NCBI GenBank assembly: GCA_007827375.1 | Contig: VISH01000002.1 | Location: forward strand, 2,009,001-2,073,000 | Direction: 5' to 3' | From: Alteromonadaceae bacterium 2753L.S.0a.02 | GTDB lineage: Bacteria; Pseudomonadota; Gammaproteobacteria; Pseudomonadales; Cellvibrionaceae | DNA: 64,000 nt | Shown: piece after piece, positions 16,772-24,640 of the stretch | How positions within the stretch are numbered: position 1 is the first letter of the stretch | Layout of the letters: every line of letters begins with the position of its first letter | Program-made: the position numbers and the translations under genes | The notes under the pieces: generated by a model | Databases searched by the model: none | What the model was told of the DNA's origin: nothing | Seen by the model: only the letters and a program-made list of their open reading frames with translations

Positions 16772-17500
16772 ATGGCAACACCCAATATGAATCGAGAATC
16801 CGCTCTGCGTATCGCCCTGGCTGCCAGGGTTTTACCAGGCATTGACGTTGGGCAGCTACTCGACCTTCTTCACCAACGTATTGAAGGTGAAATTAATGAA
16901 GAGAGTCTTACCACCGTAACGGTAACTGATCTGAAAACTGGATTCGCAAGCGCCGACGGTGAAGAGGATGGTGAAGATATCGGTATAGGTTTGCCTGAAA
17001 TGAAAGAAGCGGTTCGCATTCTATGGGGCGAAACTGATCTGGATAATTTACCCACGCCTCAGCCGCTTACTGAACTCCCACCACGTTCTGTGCGTGTTGC
17101 AATCGCATCAAACACCGGAGAAAAACTCGACGGTCATTTTGGGAGTTGCTTACGGTTTCTTATATATCAAGTTACAGCAGAAACTTGCCAGCTGGTCGAT
17201 TTGCGCTCTGCGCTTGAAGCCGACTTATCTGACGATCGCAATGCATTTCGAGCCAATCTTATTAATGATTGTCAGGTTTTGTATGTTGTTTCTGTCGGTG
17301 GCCCAGCAGCAGCAAAAGTTGTGCGTGCCGGCGTCTATCCCATCAAAAAAGTGGATGGCGGCGAAGCCATAGAGATTATTGGGCAGCTGCAGGAAGTTAT
17401 GAAGAATGCTCCACCACCCTGGCTTGCTAAACACCTTGGAGATTCTGCAGAAGAGCGTATTCGCTTTGAGCGAGGCGAAGAGGAAGATCTGGCAAGCTAG
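16772..17500 (+). CDS. nafY: NafY, gamma protein / FeMo-co insertase
   Basis: A 242-residue two-domain protein. The N-terminal half (about 1-100) resembles the apo-dinitrogenase-binding domain of NafY/NifY, with RESALRIALAARVLPGIDVGQLLDLL. The C-terminal half is a NifX-like FeMo-co-binding domain (VRVAIASNTGEKLDGHFGSCLRFLIYQV). NafY binds FeMo-co and apo-NifDK and helps insertion. It is next to rnfH, as nafY is in Azotobacter. It converges with modC, the two stop codons being only 20 bases apart, with no terminator between. Confidence 0.9.
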   Translation: MATPNMNRESALRIALAARVLPGIDVGQLLDLLHQRIEGEINEESLTTVTVTDLKTGFASADGEEDGEDIGIGLPEMKEAVRILWGETDLDNLPTPQPLTELPPRSVRVAIASNTGEKLDGHFGSCLRFLIYQVTAETCQLVDLRSALEADLSDDRNAFRANLINDCQVLYVVSVGGPAAAKVVRAGVYPIKKVDGGEAIEIIGQLQEVMKNAPPPWLAKHLGDSAEERIRFERGEEEDLAS

Positions 17501-17520
17501 AAAGCGATTGAGGCTTACAT

Positions 17521-18594
17521 TTACTGAACAATTGCTACCGATTTAATTTGCGCCCAGAATTTTTTTCCGGGCGCTATTTGTAATTTAGTTGCAGATCGGC
17601 TACTTACCCTAGCCACAATGATTGTGGTATCGAGCTTTAATCTAACAAGTGTTAAACTTGCATGGTCGTCGGTGTTCAACTCCAAAACTTCTGCCGGTAA
17701 AATGTTAATAATACTGGTGTCATCGTGTTCAGTGAGCGATAGGCTCACGTCTCTCGCCAAAATACGTACCCGCACAGTTTCACCCACAGAGATTCCGTTG
17801 TCGCGAAACCATAAATGGCCGCCGGGAAATGAAATTTTAGCGAGCTGCCAATGTTGATCGCGCTCGGTAATTCTGGCTTCCACAACCACCCCGGCATCTT
17901 CACCGAGTCTTACAGGGAAATCCAGTCGGGAAAGCGTTTGAGCTAATGTTCCGCTGGCGACCACCTGGCCCTTATCCAACACGATTAAGTGATCTGCCAA
18001 ATGTGCCACTTCATCCGGTGCATGGGTTACGTAGATGATAGGCAGTTGCAATTCGCGTTTTAATTTTTCGAGGTAGGGCAGAATTTCGAGTTTACGCGCC
18101 TGGTCCAAGGATGCCAGCGGCTCGTCCATTAACAACAATTGTGGATTAACCAACAAGGCCCTGGCAATTGCGACGCGCTGACGTTCGCCACCGGATAGTT
18201 GGGCGGGGTAGCGTTCGAGAAGCTGGGAAATTCCGAGCAACTCAACAACTTGTTGAAAATCGATATTATGGCTGTTTTTTCGGGCACGTTTTTGGGCAAA
18301 GGCGAGATTGGCTCGCGCACTTAAGTGTTCGAATAAACTGGGTTCTTGGAAAACATAACCGAGAGGGCGATGATGCACCGGTGTAAATTGGGTTTGGCTC
18401 TGCCATTGCTGATTATTGAACACAATAGTTGCATTTGCTACACGTTCCAAACCGGCAATTGTTCGTAGCAAAGTGGTTTTACCTGAACCTGAGTGGCCGT
18501 AAAAAACGGTTACTCCGTTACCAGGCAAAACAATATCTACGTTTAATGTAAATTCGTTACGCTTTAAAAATACCTTTACAGAGATCTCGCCCAT
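17521..18594 (-). CDS. modC: ModC, molybdate ABC transporter ATPase
   Basis: A 357-residue ATP-binding subunit. It has Walker A GHSGSGKTT, the ABC signature LSGGERQRVAIARAL, Walker B LLLMDEP and a C-terminal Mop/TOBE-type domain (about 290-355) which in ModC binds molybdate and regulates the transporter. It supplies molybdenum for FeMo-co. It starts 3 bases after the modB stop. Confidence 0.96.
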   Translation of the reverse strand: MGEISVKVFLKRNEFTLNVDIVLPGNGVTVFYGHSGSGKTTLLRTIAGLERVANATIVFNNQQWQSQTQFTPVHHRPLGYVFQEPSLFEHLSARANLAFAQKRARKNSHNIDFQQVVELLGISQLLERYPAQLSGGERQRVAIARALLVNPQLLLMDEPLASLDQARKLEILPYLEKLKRELQLPIIYVTHAPDEVAHLADHLIVLDKGQVVASGTLAQTLSRLDFPVRLGEDAGVVVEARITERDQHWQLAKISFPGGHLWFRDNGISVGETVRVRILARDVSLSLTEHDDTSIINILPAEVLELNTDDHASLTLVRLKLDTTIIVARVSSRSATKLQIAPGKKFWAQIKSVAIVQ

Positions 18595-18597
18595 AGC

Positions 18598-19296
18598 TTA
18601 GCGACCATGCCAAACAGCACTTTGATGGGCTTGTTTGTTAAAACTGTATAGCACTGCTAAAACCACAAATGCGAATAAGATCATGGTGGCCGAGAGGGCG
18701 TGAGCATTAGCGTAGTCCATGGCTTCGACATGATCATAGATTTGTACGGATATTACACGGGTTACTTCAGGGATATTGCCCCCAATCATAAGCACTACGC
18801 CAAATTCTCCTACAGTATGGGCAAAGCCCAAAACCGCCGCCGTAATGAAGCCGGGTTTTGCGAGGGGCAGAACGACGTGAAAAAAAGTATCCCAGGGGCC
18901 CGCGCGCAGAGTTGCTGCAACCTCCAAGGGGCGACGCCCCAATGCTTCAATGGCATTATGAATGGGCTGTACAACAAACGGCAGGGAATAAATAACCGAG
19001 GCAACCACGAGCCCTGGAAAAGTGAATGCCAGGGTACCGAGCCCAACGGTTTGGGTAATGGCTCCAATAGGCCCATGGGGCCCCATAGCGAGCAGCAGGT
19101 AGAAACCTAACACACTGGGCGGCAATACCAGCGGCAGGGCAACAATCGCTCCTACAAAGCCTTTCCAGTGCGAATTACTACGTGCCAACCACCACGCAAT
19201 AGGGGTGCTTACCAACAGCAGGAGTATGGTCACAAGGGACGCCAATTTGACCGTTAGCCAAATGGCTTGCAGGTCAGCGGCTGAAAAAAACTGCAT
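18598..19296 (-). CDS. modB: ModB, molybdate ABC transporter permease
   Basis: A 232-residue inner-membrane permease with about five transmembrane helices and the conserved cytoplasmic EAA loop seen as EALGRRPLEVAATLRAGPWDTFFHVVLPLAKPG, the contact with ModC. It lies between modA and modC in a compact operon. Confidence 0.95.
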   Translation of the reverse strand: MQFFSAADLQAIWLTVKLASLVTILLLLVSTPIAWWLARSNSHWKGFVGAIVALPLVLPPSVLGFYLLLAMGPHGPIGAITQTVGLGTLAFTFPGLVVASVIYSLPFVVQPIHNAIEALGRRPLEVAATLRAGPWDTFFHVVLPLAKPGFITAAVLGFAHTVGEFGVVLMIGGNIPEVTRVISVQIYDHVEAMDYANAHALSATMILFAFVVLAVLYSFNKQAHQSAVWHGR

Positions 19297-19305
19297 TGAG
19301 AGTCT

Positions 19306-20076
19306 CTATTGTATGGGAGGCAGAGAATAACCGTAATTTTCTATCAGTGTGCGGGCTGCGGGCGTTTTTGTAAACTCTATGAGGGCTCGGGCCGCCGCGT
19401 TATTGCTAGCTCTGGTCAACAGCACTGCGTCCTGGCGAATGGGGGTGTATAGGTTCGCAGGGATTTCCCAGCTTGAGCCCCTTTTGTCAGCTTGTAGCGC
19501 AGCTAACTGGGAAACGGCGACAAACCCCAATTCGGCGTTGCCACTGTGTATAAATTGGAAAGTTTGCGCGATATTCTCGCCCAGCACCAATTTTCCAGAT
19601 ACCGCAGGCTTTAAGGAAAGATGCTCGAGTACCTGTTGTGCGGCTAAGCCATAGGGCGCGAGACGTGGGTTTGCGAGAGCCAACTTTTTGAAATTGCCGT
19701 TGAGTAAGGCTTTGTTGCCAGAAAGTAGAAGTTGCTTATCCGAAGACCACAAAACAAGTTTTCCCAAGGCGTATGTAAAGCAGCTGTCGCCTACGGCCAT
19801 TTTTTGCATTATCAATGCATTGGGTTTTTCCTGGTCTGCGGAAAATAAGACATCGTAGGGGGCACCCTGGCGGATTTGAGCAAAAAACTTTCCAGAAGAG
19901 CCAAAAGAAAGACGTATTTGGTGGGGGGATGTTTTTTCAAATTGCGCCACAATGGCTTTCATGGGCGCTGTAAAATTCGCTGCGACCGCAATAGTTGCCT
20001 GTTCTGCAGCAGTATTTCTCGAAAGGCTAGATATTGCCAGCAGCAAACAGCAAAGCAGGGGCTGCTTGTATTTCAT
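19306..20076 (-). CDS. modA: ModA, periplasmic molybdate-binding protein
   Basis: A 256-residue solute-binding protein. An N-terminal signal peptide ends near AEQA, followed by TIAVAANFTAPMKAIVAQFEK, LSFGSSGKFFAQIRQGAPYDVLFSADQ, the anion-binding signature of ModA. It begins the modABC operon. No ModE regulator gene and no sigma-54 site were found in front of it, so its expression appears independent of NifA. Confidence 0.94.
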   Translation of the reverse strand: MKYKQPLLCCLLLAISSLSRNTAAEQATIAVAANFTAPMKAIVAQFEKTSPHQIRLSFGSSGKFFAQIRQGAPYDVLFSADQEKPNALIMQKMAVGDSCFTYALGKLVLWSSDKQLLLSGNKALLNGNFKKLALANPRLAPYGLAAQQVLEHLSLKPAVSGKLVLGENIAQTFQFIHSGNAELGFVAVSQLAALQADKRGSSWEIPANLYTPIRQDAVLLTRASNNAAARALIEFTKTPAARTLIENYGYSLPPIQ

Positions 20077-20131
20077 GCAATACCCTCAATAACAAATTTA
20101 ACCAGAACTGCTATTTTACTGAAATTGTAAG

Positions 20132-20170
20132 AAAGCTGCCAAGGGCAAAGGAAGGCTCCATGGCAGCTTT
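20132..20170 (-). terminator. terminator after the SIR2-like operon
   Basis: AAAGCTGCCA (20132-20141) and TGGCAGCTTT (20161-20170) form a 10-bp stem. On the minus strand it stands 13 bases after the stop of the 187-residue gene and before modA. The following tract is only moderately T-rich. Confidence 0.6.
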
Positions 20171-20182
20171 ATGTGCGGCTAT

Positions 20183-20746
20183 TTAAACCGGGCCGCGCGC
20201 TTCTTTTTTAATTTCTACAGTAAAGCCCAGTGCGTCGTTGTAGCTTTTCTCTTCGTACTTGGGTTTGAAATCAGCAATTCCTTCAACCATTGTGATCACT
20301 TTGTCTTCAGCACTTTGGCCTTTAAAATCGGACTTTTCAAGGCGAATGTCATCCATTAAAAGCGTCCAGACTGCGCCTCCATCGTGAGGTATTGCAGTTA
20401 CTTTTAAGCCTTCGATGTCGATAATCATAGGGCGACTGATGTTTGCTATATACAACATCAAGGTGATGTCGTCGGCGAAATCACTACCGTATTTTTCTAT
20501 AAATACTGGCAAGGTAGCCAGATCATCAATTAAACCGGCGATTAGTGACATTTTATCTGCGGTGATTAAAACCACTGCTTGTTTAACAACAGCTTTTGGC
20601 GGGTGACGGCGACCTTGCGCATCGGCAATTTCTCCTTCAACGATAACCATATCGCCACGAAAAGCATAGGTGCCGGCCGTAGACGTTTCGCTGCTAACAC
20701 TGACATTGCAGAGCAGCGCATTTTCCGCGTAAGTTTCTAAAATCAT
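20183..20746 (-). CDS. unknown protein, partner of SIR2-like gene
   Basis: A 187-residue protein I do not recognise. It has no signal peptide or membrane helix, is rich in beta-forming stretches, and contains a few cysteine-free hydrophobic segments such as MSLIAGLIDDLATLPVFIEKYGS. It lies 27 bases downstream of the SIR2-like gene with a good ribosome-binding site (CTGGAG) and is followed by a terminator, so the two genes form a two-gene operon controlled from the nifH divergent region. A role with the SIR2-like protein in nitrogenase control is inference. Confidence 0.8.
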   Translation of the reverse strand: MILETYAENALLCNVSVSSETSTAGTYAFRGDMVIVEGEIADAQGRRHPPKAVVKQAVVLITADKMSLIAGLIDDLATLPVFIEKYGSDFADDITLMLYIANISRPMIIDIEGLKVTAIPHDGGAVWTLLMDDIRLEKSDFKGQSAEDKVITMVEGIADFKPKYEEKSYNDALGFTVEIKKEARGPV

Positions 20747-20773
20747 GATTTTACTCCAGTAGTATTTAATAAA

Positions 20774-21622
20774 TTAGGCTGCATTACTGGCAGCTGTTTC
20801 TAATAGCGAAACCCAGTCCTGCTCAATTATTTCGATATTCTTTTTGGCAAGGAAACGTTTTTCCTTGTCAGTTGGTTCTGCAATCATTGCCCAACCTGTT
20901 AGTTTTTGATCGGCGCTATAAATAATATCGCTCATTACCATGCGCTCTGTGTCGCGGGTAAACCGCATACCCATAAACAGGTATTGTTTGCCCTGTCTGT
21001 AGTCTTTCAACCAACTGGGAATTGCGAAGCCGCCCATTAGCTCGGTGATGTAATCGACAAAATCGGCATCACTGGCGATATAACTGGGTTTGGGTAAGGG
21101 GCTACCCAGAGGCTTGAATAGTACCGGTAATTCTTTTTTAACTGCGTCGAGCTCAATAAGTTTGTACTCGCCATTAGCATAATGATAAATATCGAAACGA
21201 TAGGGGTGTGCAGCAATGCGCGCTACACCAACCACTAAGGTATGTTCTCTTGACGCGTAAAAATTCTGTAGCTGTGTGTCGCGATTAACGTCGATAACAT
21301 AAGGCGCATTTAAATCGCTCAACCACTTGTGTAACTCCGATTCACTCCACGCGGTATCGCCATAGAGTTTGGTGAGACAATTTTCTATAAAGCTGCGACC
21401 TTTTTTATTTTCAAGGTGCATGGCGGCGCGGGGGAATTCGTACATCAGTCGTGGCGATAATGGCTGACCATCAGTCATTGCCATAATAAGACTGTCACTG
21501 TCAGCGGCAATATCAGCACCATCTTGTTTGCTGGTTACACCGGCCAGTGAACCGGGACCAATATAAGGAACTATGTCGCCCTTTTGTATACCTTCTATTA
21601 GTTGCGTGTAGTCGGTTGTCAC
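20774..21622 (-). CDS. SIR2-like domain protein divergent from nifH
   Basis: A 282-residue protein whose start, DYTQLIEGIQKGDIVPYIGPGSL, resembles the nucleotide-binding loop of SIR2-like (SIR2_2 type) proteins. These bind NAD and in several cases hydrolyse it; no sirtuin zinc site is seen. I chose the GTG at 21622, because AGGAG lies 7 bases upstream and the -24/-12 promoter at 21672-21688 would start transcription near 21661, downstream of the longer ATG start at 21676. It shares the enhancer region with nifH. No DraT/DraG is seen in the window, so a NAD-linked control of nitrogenase is an open possibility, not shown. Confidence 0.72.
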   Translation of the reverse strand: MTTDYTQLIEGIQKGDIVPYIGPGSLAGVTSKQDGADIAADSDSLIMAMTDGQPLSPRLMYEFPRAAMHLENKKGRSFIENCLTKLYGDTAWSESELHKWLSDLNAPYVIDVNRDTQLQNFYASREHTLVVGVARIAAHPYRFDIYHYANGEYKLIELDAVKKELPVLFKPLGSPLPKPSYIASDADFVDYITELMGGFAIPSWLKDYRQGKQYLFMGMRFTRDTERMVMSDIIYSADQKLTGWAMIAEPTDKEKRFLAKKNIEIIEQDWVSLLETAASNAA

Positions 21623-21671
21623 AGCGCTTCTCCTGAAATTGAGAATGAATTTAATTATCGTCAACCCTAAG

Positions 21672-21688
21672 AGCAATTACTGAGCCAA
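21672..21688 (-). promoter_or_regulatory. sigma-54 promoter of the SIR2-like operon
   Basis: On minus the site is TTGGCTCAGTAATTGCT, with GG-N10-GC spacing and good halves. It is 50 bases upstream of the GTG start chosen for the SIR2-like gene and overlaps the longer ATG start, which it therefore argues against. Confidence 0.72.
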
Positions 21689-21758
21689 GCAAAAGTTATT
21701 GAAATATAAAGAATTAATTTTGTGTAGCAAAAAGCGAATTCGTTTTTACGCAACAAAT

Positions 21759-21774
21759 TGTTTGTTTTACTACA
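21759..21774. promoter_or_regulatory. NifA activator site 1 in nifH region
   Basis: TGTTTGTTTTACTACA fits TGT-N10-ACA. It is about 75 bases upstream of the SIR2-like promoter and about 165 upstream of the nifH -24 element, so it could serve either. Confidence 0.65.
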
Positions 21775-21817
21775 AATTTTTCGAGGGAATTAAATCTATT
21801 TTTTTGCTTTGTCGTAT

Positions 21818-21833
21818 TGTCGCTATTGGCACA
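21818..21833. promoter_or_regulatory. NifA activator site 2 in nifH region
   Basis: TGTCGCTATTGGCACA fits TGT-N10-ACA and is about 105 bases upstream of the nifH -24 element, the usual distance. A related half-site TGTCGTA lies just before it. Confidence 0.72.
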
Positions 21834-21934
21834 ACACAAAAAGGGTTTTGTTACTAACAATACCGGGGTGTGTCGCTCAGCTATAAGTGGGTAAATACTT
21901 ATAAATCAATAACTTAAGAGGGTTATAGGCGGTA

Positions 21935-21950
21935 TGGCACAAACCATGCT
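21935..21950 (+). promoter_or_regulatory. sigma-54 promoter of nifHDK
   Basis: TGGCACAAACCATGCT has a perfect TGGCAC -24 half and GG-N10-GC spacing. Transcription should start near 21962, 60 bases before the nifH ATG. Confidence 0.85.
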
Positions 21951-22021
21951 CTTCAGAGGGTGTATGTCTGCGCTCTGCGTGGGTGGACGAACAAAACGAA
22001 CAAACTGAGGAGATAAGTACC

Positions 22022-22909
22022 ATGGCTATGCGTCAATGTGCGATTTACGGTAAGGGTGGTATCGGTAAGTCTACTACTACACAAAACCTTGTTGCTGCCC
22101 TGGCAGAAGCCGGCAAGAAAGTAATGATCGTTGGTTGTGACCCTAAAGCGGACTCAACTCGATTGATCCTTCACTCTAAAGCTCAAAACACCATTATGGA
22201 AATGGCTGCCGAAGCTGGCACCGTTGAAGATCTGGAACTTGAAGATGTACTTAAAGTTGGCTACGGCGACGTTAAGTGTGTTGAATCTGGTGGTCCAGAG
22301 CCCGGTGTTGGTTGTGCCGGCCGCGGTGTAATCACTGCAATTAACTTCCTGGAAGAAGAAGGCGCTTACGAAGACGATCTCGACTTCGTATTCTACGACG
22401 TACTGGGTGACGTTGTATGTGGCGGTTTCGCAATGCCTATTCGTGAAAACAAGGCACAGGAAATCTACATCGTTGTATCTGGTGAGATGATGGCTATGTA
22501 CGCTGCCAACAACATCTCTAAAGGTATTGTTAAGTACGCTAACTCTGGCGGTGTGCGTCTGGCTGGTCTGATCTGTAACAGCCGTAACACTGACCGTGAA
22601 GATGAACTCATCATTGCTTTGGCTGAGCGTCTCGGCACTCAAATGATTCACTTCATCCCACGTGACAACGTTGTTCAGCGTGCAGAAATTCGTCGTATGA
22701 CTTGTATCGAATACGATCCAGCTGCTAAGCAGTCTGACGAGTACCGTGCTCTTGCTAACAAAATTATCGAAAACAAGAAGTTGGTAATTCCTACTCCTAT
22801 CACTATGGATGAGCTGGAAGAGCTGCTGATGGACTTCGGTATTATGGAAGAAGAAGACGAAAGCATTATAGGTAAAACAGCTGCTGAATTAGAAGCAGAA
22901 GCTGTTTGA
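22022..22909 (+). CDS. nifH: NifH, nitrogenase iron protein
   Basis: A 295-residue dinitrogenase reductase, the ATP-dependent electron donor to NifDK. It has the P-loop GKGGIGKS at residues 10-17, the cluster cysteines in GVGCAGRGV and VVCGGFAMP, and the arginine of CAGRG that is ADP-ribosylated in DraT-containing organisms. The ATG at 22022 gives the canonical MAMRQCAIYGKGG start with GAGGAG upstream; a GTG 13 codons earlier is rejected. Codon use is strongly biased toward preferred codons, as expected for a very highly expressed gene. Confidence 0.99.
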   Translation: MAMRQCAIYGKGGIGKSTTTQNLVAALAEAGKKVMIVGCDPKADSTRLILHSKAQNTIMEMAAEAGTVEDLELEDVLKVGYGDVKCVESGGPEPGVGCAGRGVITAINFLEEEGAYEDDLDFVFYDVLGDVVCGGFAMPIRENKAQEIYIVVSGEMMAMYAANNISKGIVKYANSGGVRLAGLICNSRNTDREDELIIALAERLGTQMIHFIPRDNVVQRAEIRRMTCIEYDPAAKQSDEYRALANKIIENKKLVIPTPITMDELEELLMDFGIMEEEDESIIGKTAAELEAEAV

Positions 22910-22950
22910 TCCTGAGGAAGTAAACGGCGGGGCAAGCGAATTTGCTTAGC

Positions 22951-22980
22951 TAGGCGGGCACTGTTTTCAGTGCTCGCCTA
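22951..22980 (+). terminator. hairpin between nifH and nifD
   Basis: TAGGCGgGCACTG and CAGTGCtCGCCTA pair around a TTTT loop to give a strong stem with one mismatch. No T-run follows, so rather than a full terminator it is likely a 3' stabiliser or processing boundary that lets nifH mRNA outnumber nifDK mRNA, as reported for Azotobacter nif messages. Confidence 0.65.
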
Positions 22981-23013
22981 TTACCCGGAAATACACTTTC
23001 AGGAGAGACAATT

Positions 23014-24495
23014 ATGTCTGAGATGTCACGCGAAGAGGTTGAAGCCCTCATATCAGAAGTTCTGGAGGTTTATCCAGAAAAAGCTAAAAAGAATCGTGAA
23101 AAGCACTTGTCACCTAACGATACTTCGTTGGAGCAGAGTAAAAAGTGCATCACTTCTAACAAGAAATCTTTGCCCGGTGTTATGACCATTCGTGGTTGCG
23201 CATACGCTGGTTCCAAGGGTGTGGTTTGGGGTCCTGTTAAGGATATGATTCACATTTCTCACGGTCCCGTGGGTTGTGGTCAATATTCTCGTGCCGGTCG
23301 TCGTAACTACTACATTGGTACAACCGGTGTTAACGCGTTCGTTACCATGAACTTCACCTCGGATTTCCAGGAAAAGGATATCGTTTTCGGTGGCGACAAA
23401 AAACTCGCCAAAATGATTGACGAAATCGAAACCCTGTTTCCGCTGAACAAAGGTATTACCATTCAGTCTGAGTGTCCGATCGGTTTGATCGGTGACGACA
23501 TTGAAGCGGTATCTAAAGCCAAGCAGAAAGAGCACGGAAAAGTTGTTGTTCCTGTTCGCTGTGAAGGTTTCCGCGGTGTTTCTCAGTCTTTAGGTCACCA
23601 CATTGCCAACGACTCTGTTCGTGACTGGGTACTCGGTGCTCGTGACGATGACAACAGCTTCGAGCAAACTGACTACGACGTAGCAATTATCGGCGATTAC
23701 AACATCGGTGGTGATGCTTGGTCTTCACGTATCCTTCTCGAAGAAATGGGTCTGCGTGTTGTTGCTCAATGGTCTGGTGATGGTACCTTGTCTGAAATGG
23801 AACTCACTCCTAAGGTGAAGCTGAACCTGGTTCACTGCTACCGTTCCATGAACTACATTTCGCGTCACATGGAAGAAAAGTACGGCATCCCCTGGATGGA
23901 GTACAACTTCTTTGGTCCTACCAAAACCGCCGAATCTCTGCGCAAGATCGCTGCGCAATTCGACGAGAGCATTCAGGCTAAGTGCGAAGAAGTTATCGCC
24001 AAGTATCAGCCAGAATGGCAATCCGTAATTGATAAGTTCCGTCCACGCCTCGAAGGCAAGCGTGTAATGTTGTACGTAGGTGGTTTACGTCCTCGTCACG
24101 TTATTGGTGCCTATGAAGATTTGGGTATGGAAGTTGTTGGTACTGGTTACGAGTTTGGCCACAACGACGACTACGATCGTACCTTGAAAGAAATGGGCGA
24201 CGCTACTCTGCTTTACGATGATGTAACAGGTTACGAGTTCGAAGAATTCGTTAAGCGTGTTAAGCCAGACCTGATCGGTTCAGGCATCAAGGAAAAATAC
24301 ATCTTCCAAAAGATGGGTATTCCTTTCCGTCAGATGCACTCATGGGATTACTCAGGCCCTTATCACGGCTTTGATGGTTTTGCCATCTTCGCTCGCGATA
24401 TGGACATGACCCTGAACAACCCATGCTGGAACAAGCTGGCTGCCCCCTGGAAAAAATCTGATACAGCAGAGGAGGAGATTGCAGCGACTGCATAA
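23014..24495 (+). CDS. nifD: NifD, nitrogenase MoFe protein alpha chain
   Basis: A 493-residue alpha subunit, one residue longer than the Azotobacter protein. The P-cluster cysteines lie in RGCAYAGSKG, GPVGCGQYS and ECPIGLIGDD; the FeMo-co ligands are the cysteine of LVHCYRSMNYI and the histidine of MHSWDYSGPYHG. The ATG follows AGGAGAGAC. Biased codon use is as in nifH. The gene is followed by two hairpins before nifK. Confidence 0.99.
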   Translation: MSEMSREEVEALISEVLEVYPEKAKKNREKHLSPNDTSLEQSKKCITSNKKSLPGVMTIRGCAYAGSKGVVWGPVKDMIHISHGPVGCGQYSRAGRRNYYIGTTGVNAFVTMNFTSDFQEKDIVFGGDKKLAKMIDEIETLFPLNKGITIQSECPIGLIGDDIEAVSKAKQKEHGKVVVPVRCEGFRGVSQSLGHHIANDSVRDWVLGARDDDNSFEQTDYDVAIIGDYNIGGDAWSSRILLEEMGLRVVAQWSGDGTLSEMELTPKVKLNLVHCYRSMNYISRHMEEKYGIPWMEYNFFGPTKTAESLRKIAAQFDESIQAKCEEVIAKYQPEWQSVIDKFRPRLEGKRVMLYVGGLRPRHVIGAYEDLGMEVVGTGYEFGHNDDYDRTLKEMGDATLLYDDVTGYEFEEFVKRVKPDLIGSGIKEKYIFQKMGIPFRQMHSWDYSGPYHGFDGFAIFARDMDMTLNNPCWNKLAAPWKKSDTAEEEIAATA

Positions 24496-24508
24496 GCTTC
24501 AGCTTATG
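24491..24508 (+). terminator. hairpin overlapping the nifD stop codon
   Basis: CATAAGCT and AGCTTATG form a perfect 8-bp stem around TC, and the TAA stop of nifD (24493-24495) lies within the first arm. Terminating ribosomes would unfold it, so it could affect nifK re-initiation or mRNA processing. Confidence 0.55.
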
Positions 24509-24539
24509 TAAAGTAATTGCAACTCCACACAGTAAACTC

Positions 24540-24593
24540 CTCCAGTTCGGTTCGCGTGCAGTCTCACGCGACTGTACGTGGCCGTAACTGGAG
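24540..24593 (+). other. long hairpin in the nifD-nifK spacer
   Basis: CTCCAGTT (24540-24547) pairs with AACTGGAG (24586-24593), and inside it GTGCAGTC pairs with GACTGTAC. Together they give a branched or extended stem just upstream of the nifK ribosome-binding site. No T-run follows, so it is more likely an mRNA structure than a terminator. Confidence 0.55.
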
Positions 24594-24640
24594 CTCAAAT
24601 CCGCTTGTCCACAGATTGGTGGCGCGGAAGGAGAATTGTC

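Larger units (their letters stand above)
21623..22021. other. nifH / SIR2-like divergent control region
   Basis: These 399 bases hold two outward-facing sigma-54 promoters (21672-21688 minus, 21935-21950 plus) and two TGT-N10-ACA NifA sites between them. No gene is seen here. The AT-rich centre would favour bending by IHF, but I did not identify a clear IHF site. Confidence 0.7.

Noticed and set aside
20774..21622. SIR2-like gene as part of a phage defence system.
   Set aside because: No other defence gene is near, and its promoter ties it to the nif regulon; the possibility is not fully excluded.
21623..21676. Longer ATG start of the SIR2-like protein at 21676.
   Set aside because: It would lie upstream of the predicted sigma-54 transcription start and adds a non-conserved hydrophobic stretch; GTG at 21622 has a good ribosome-binding site.
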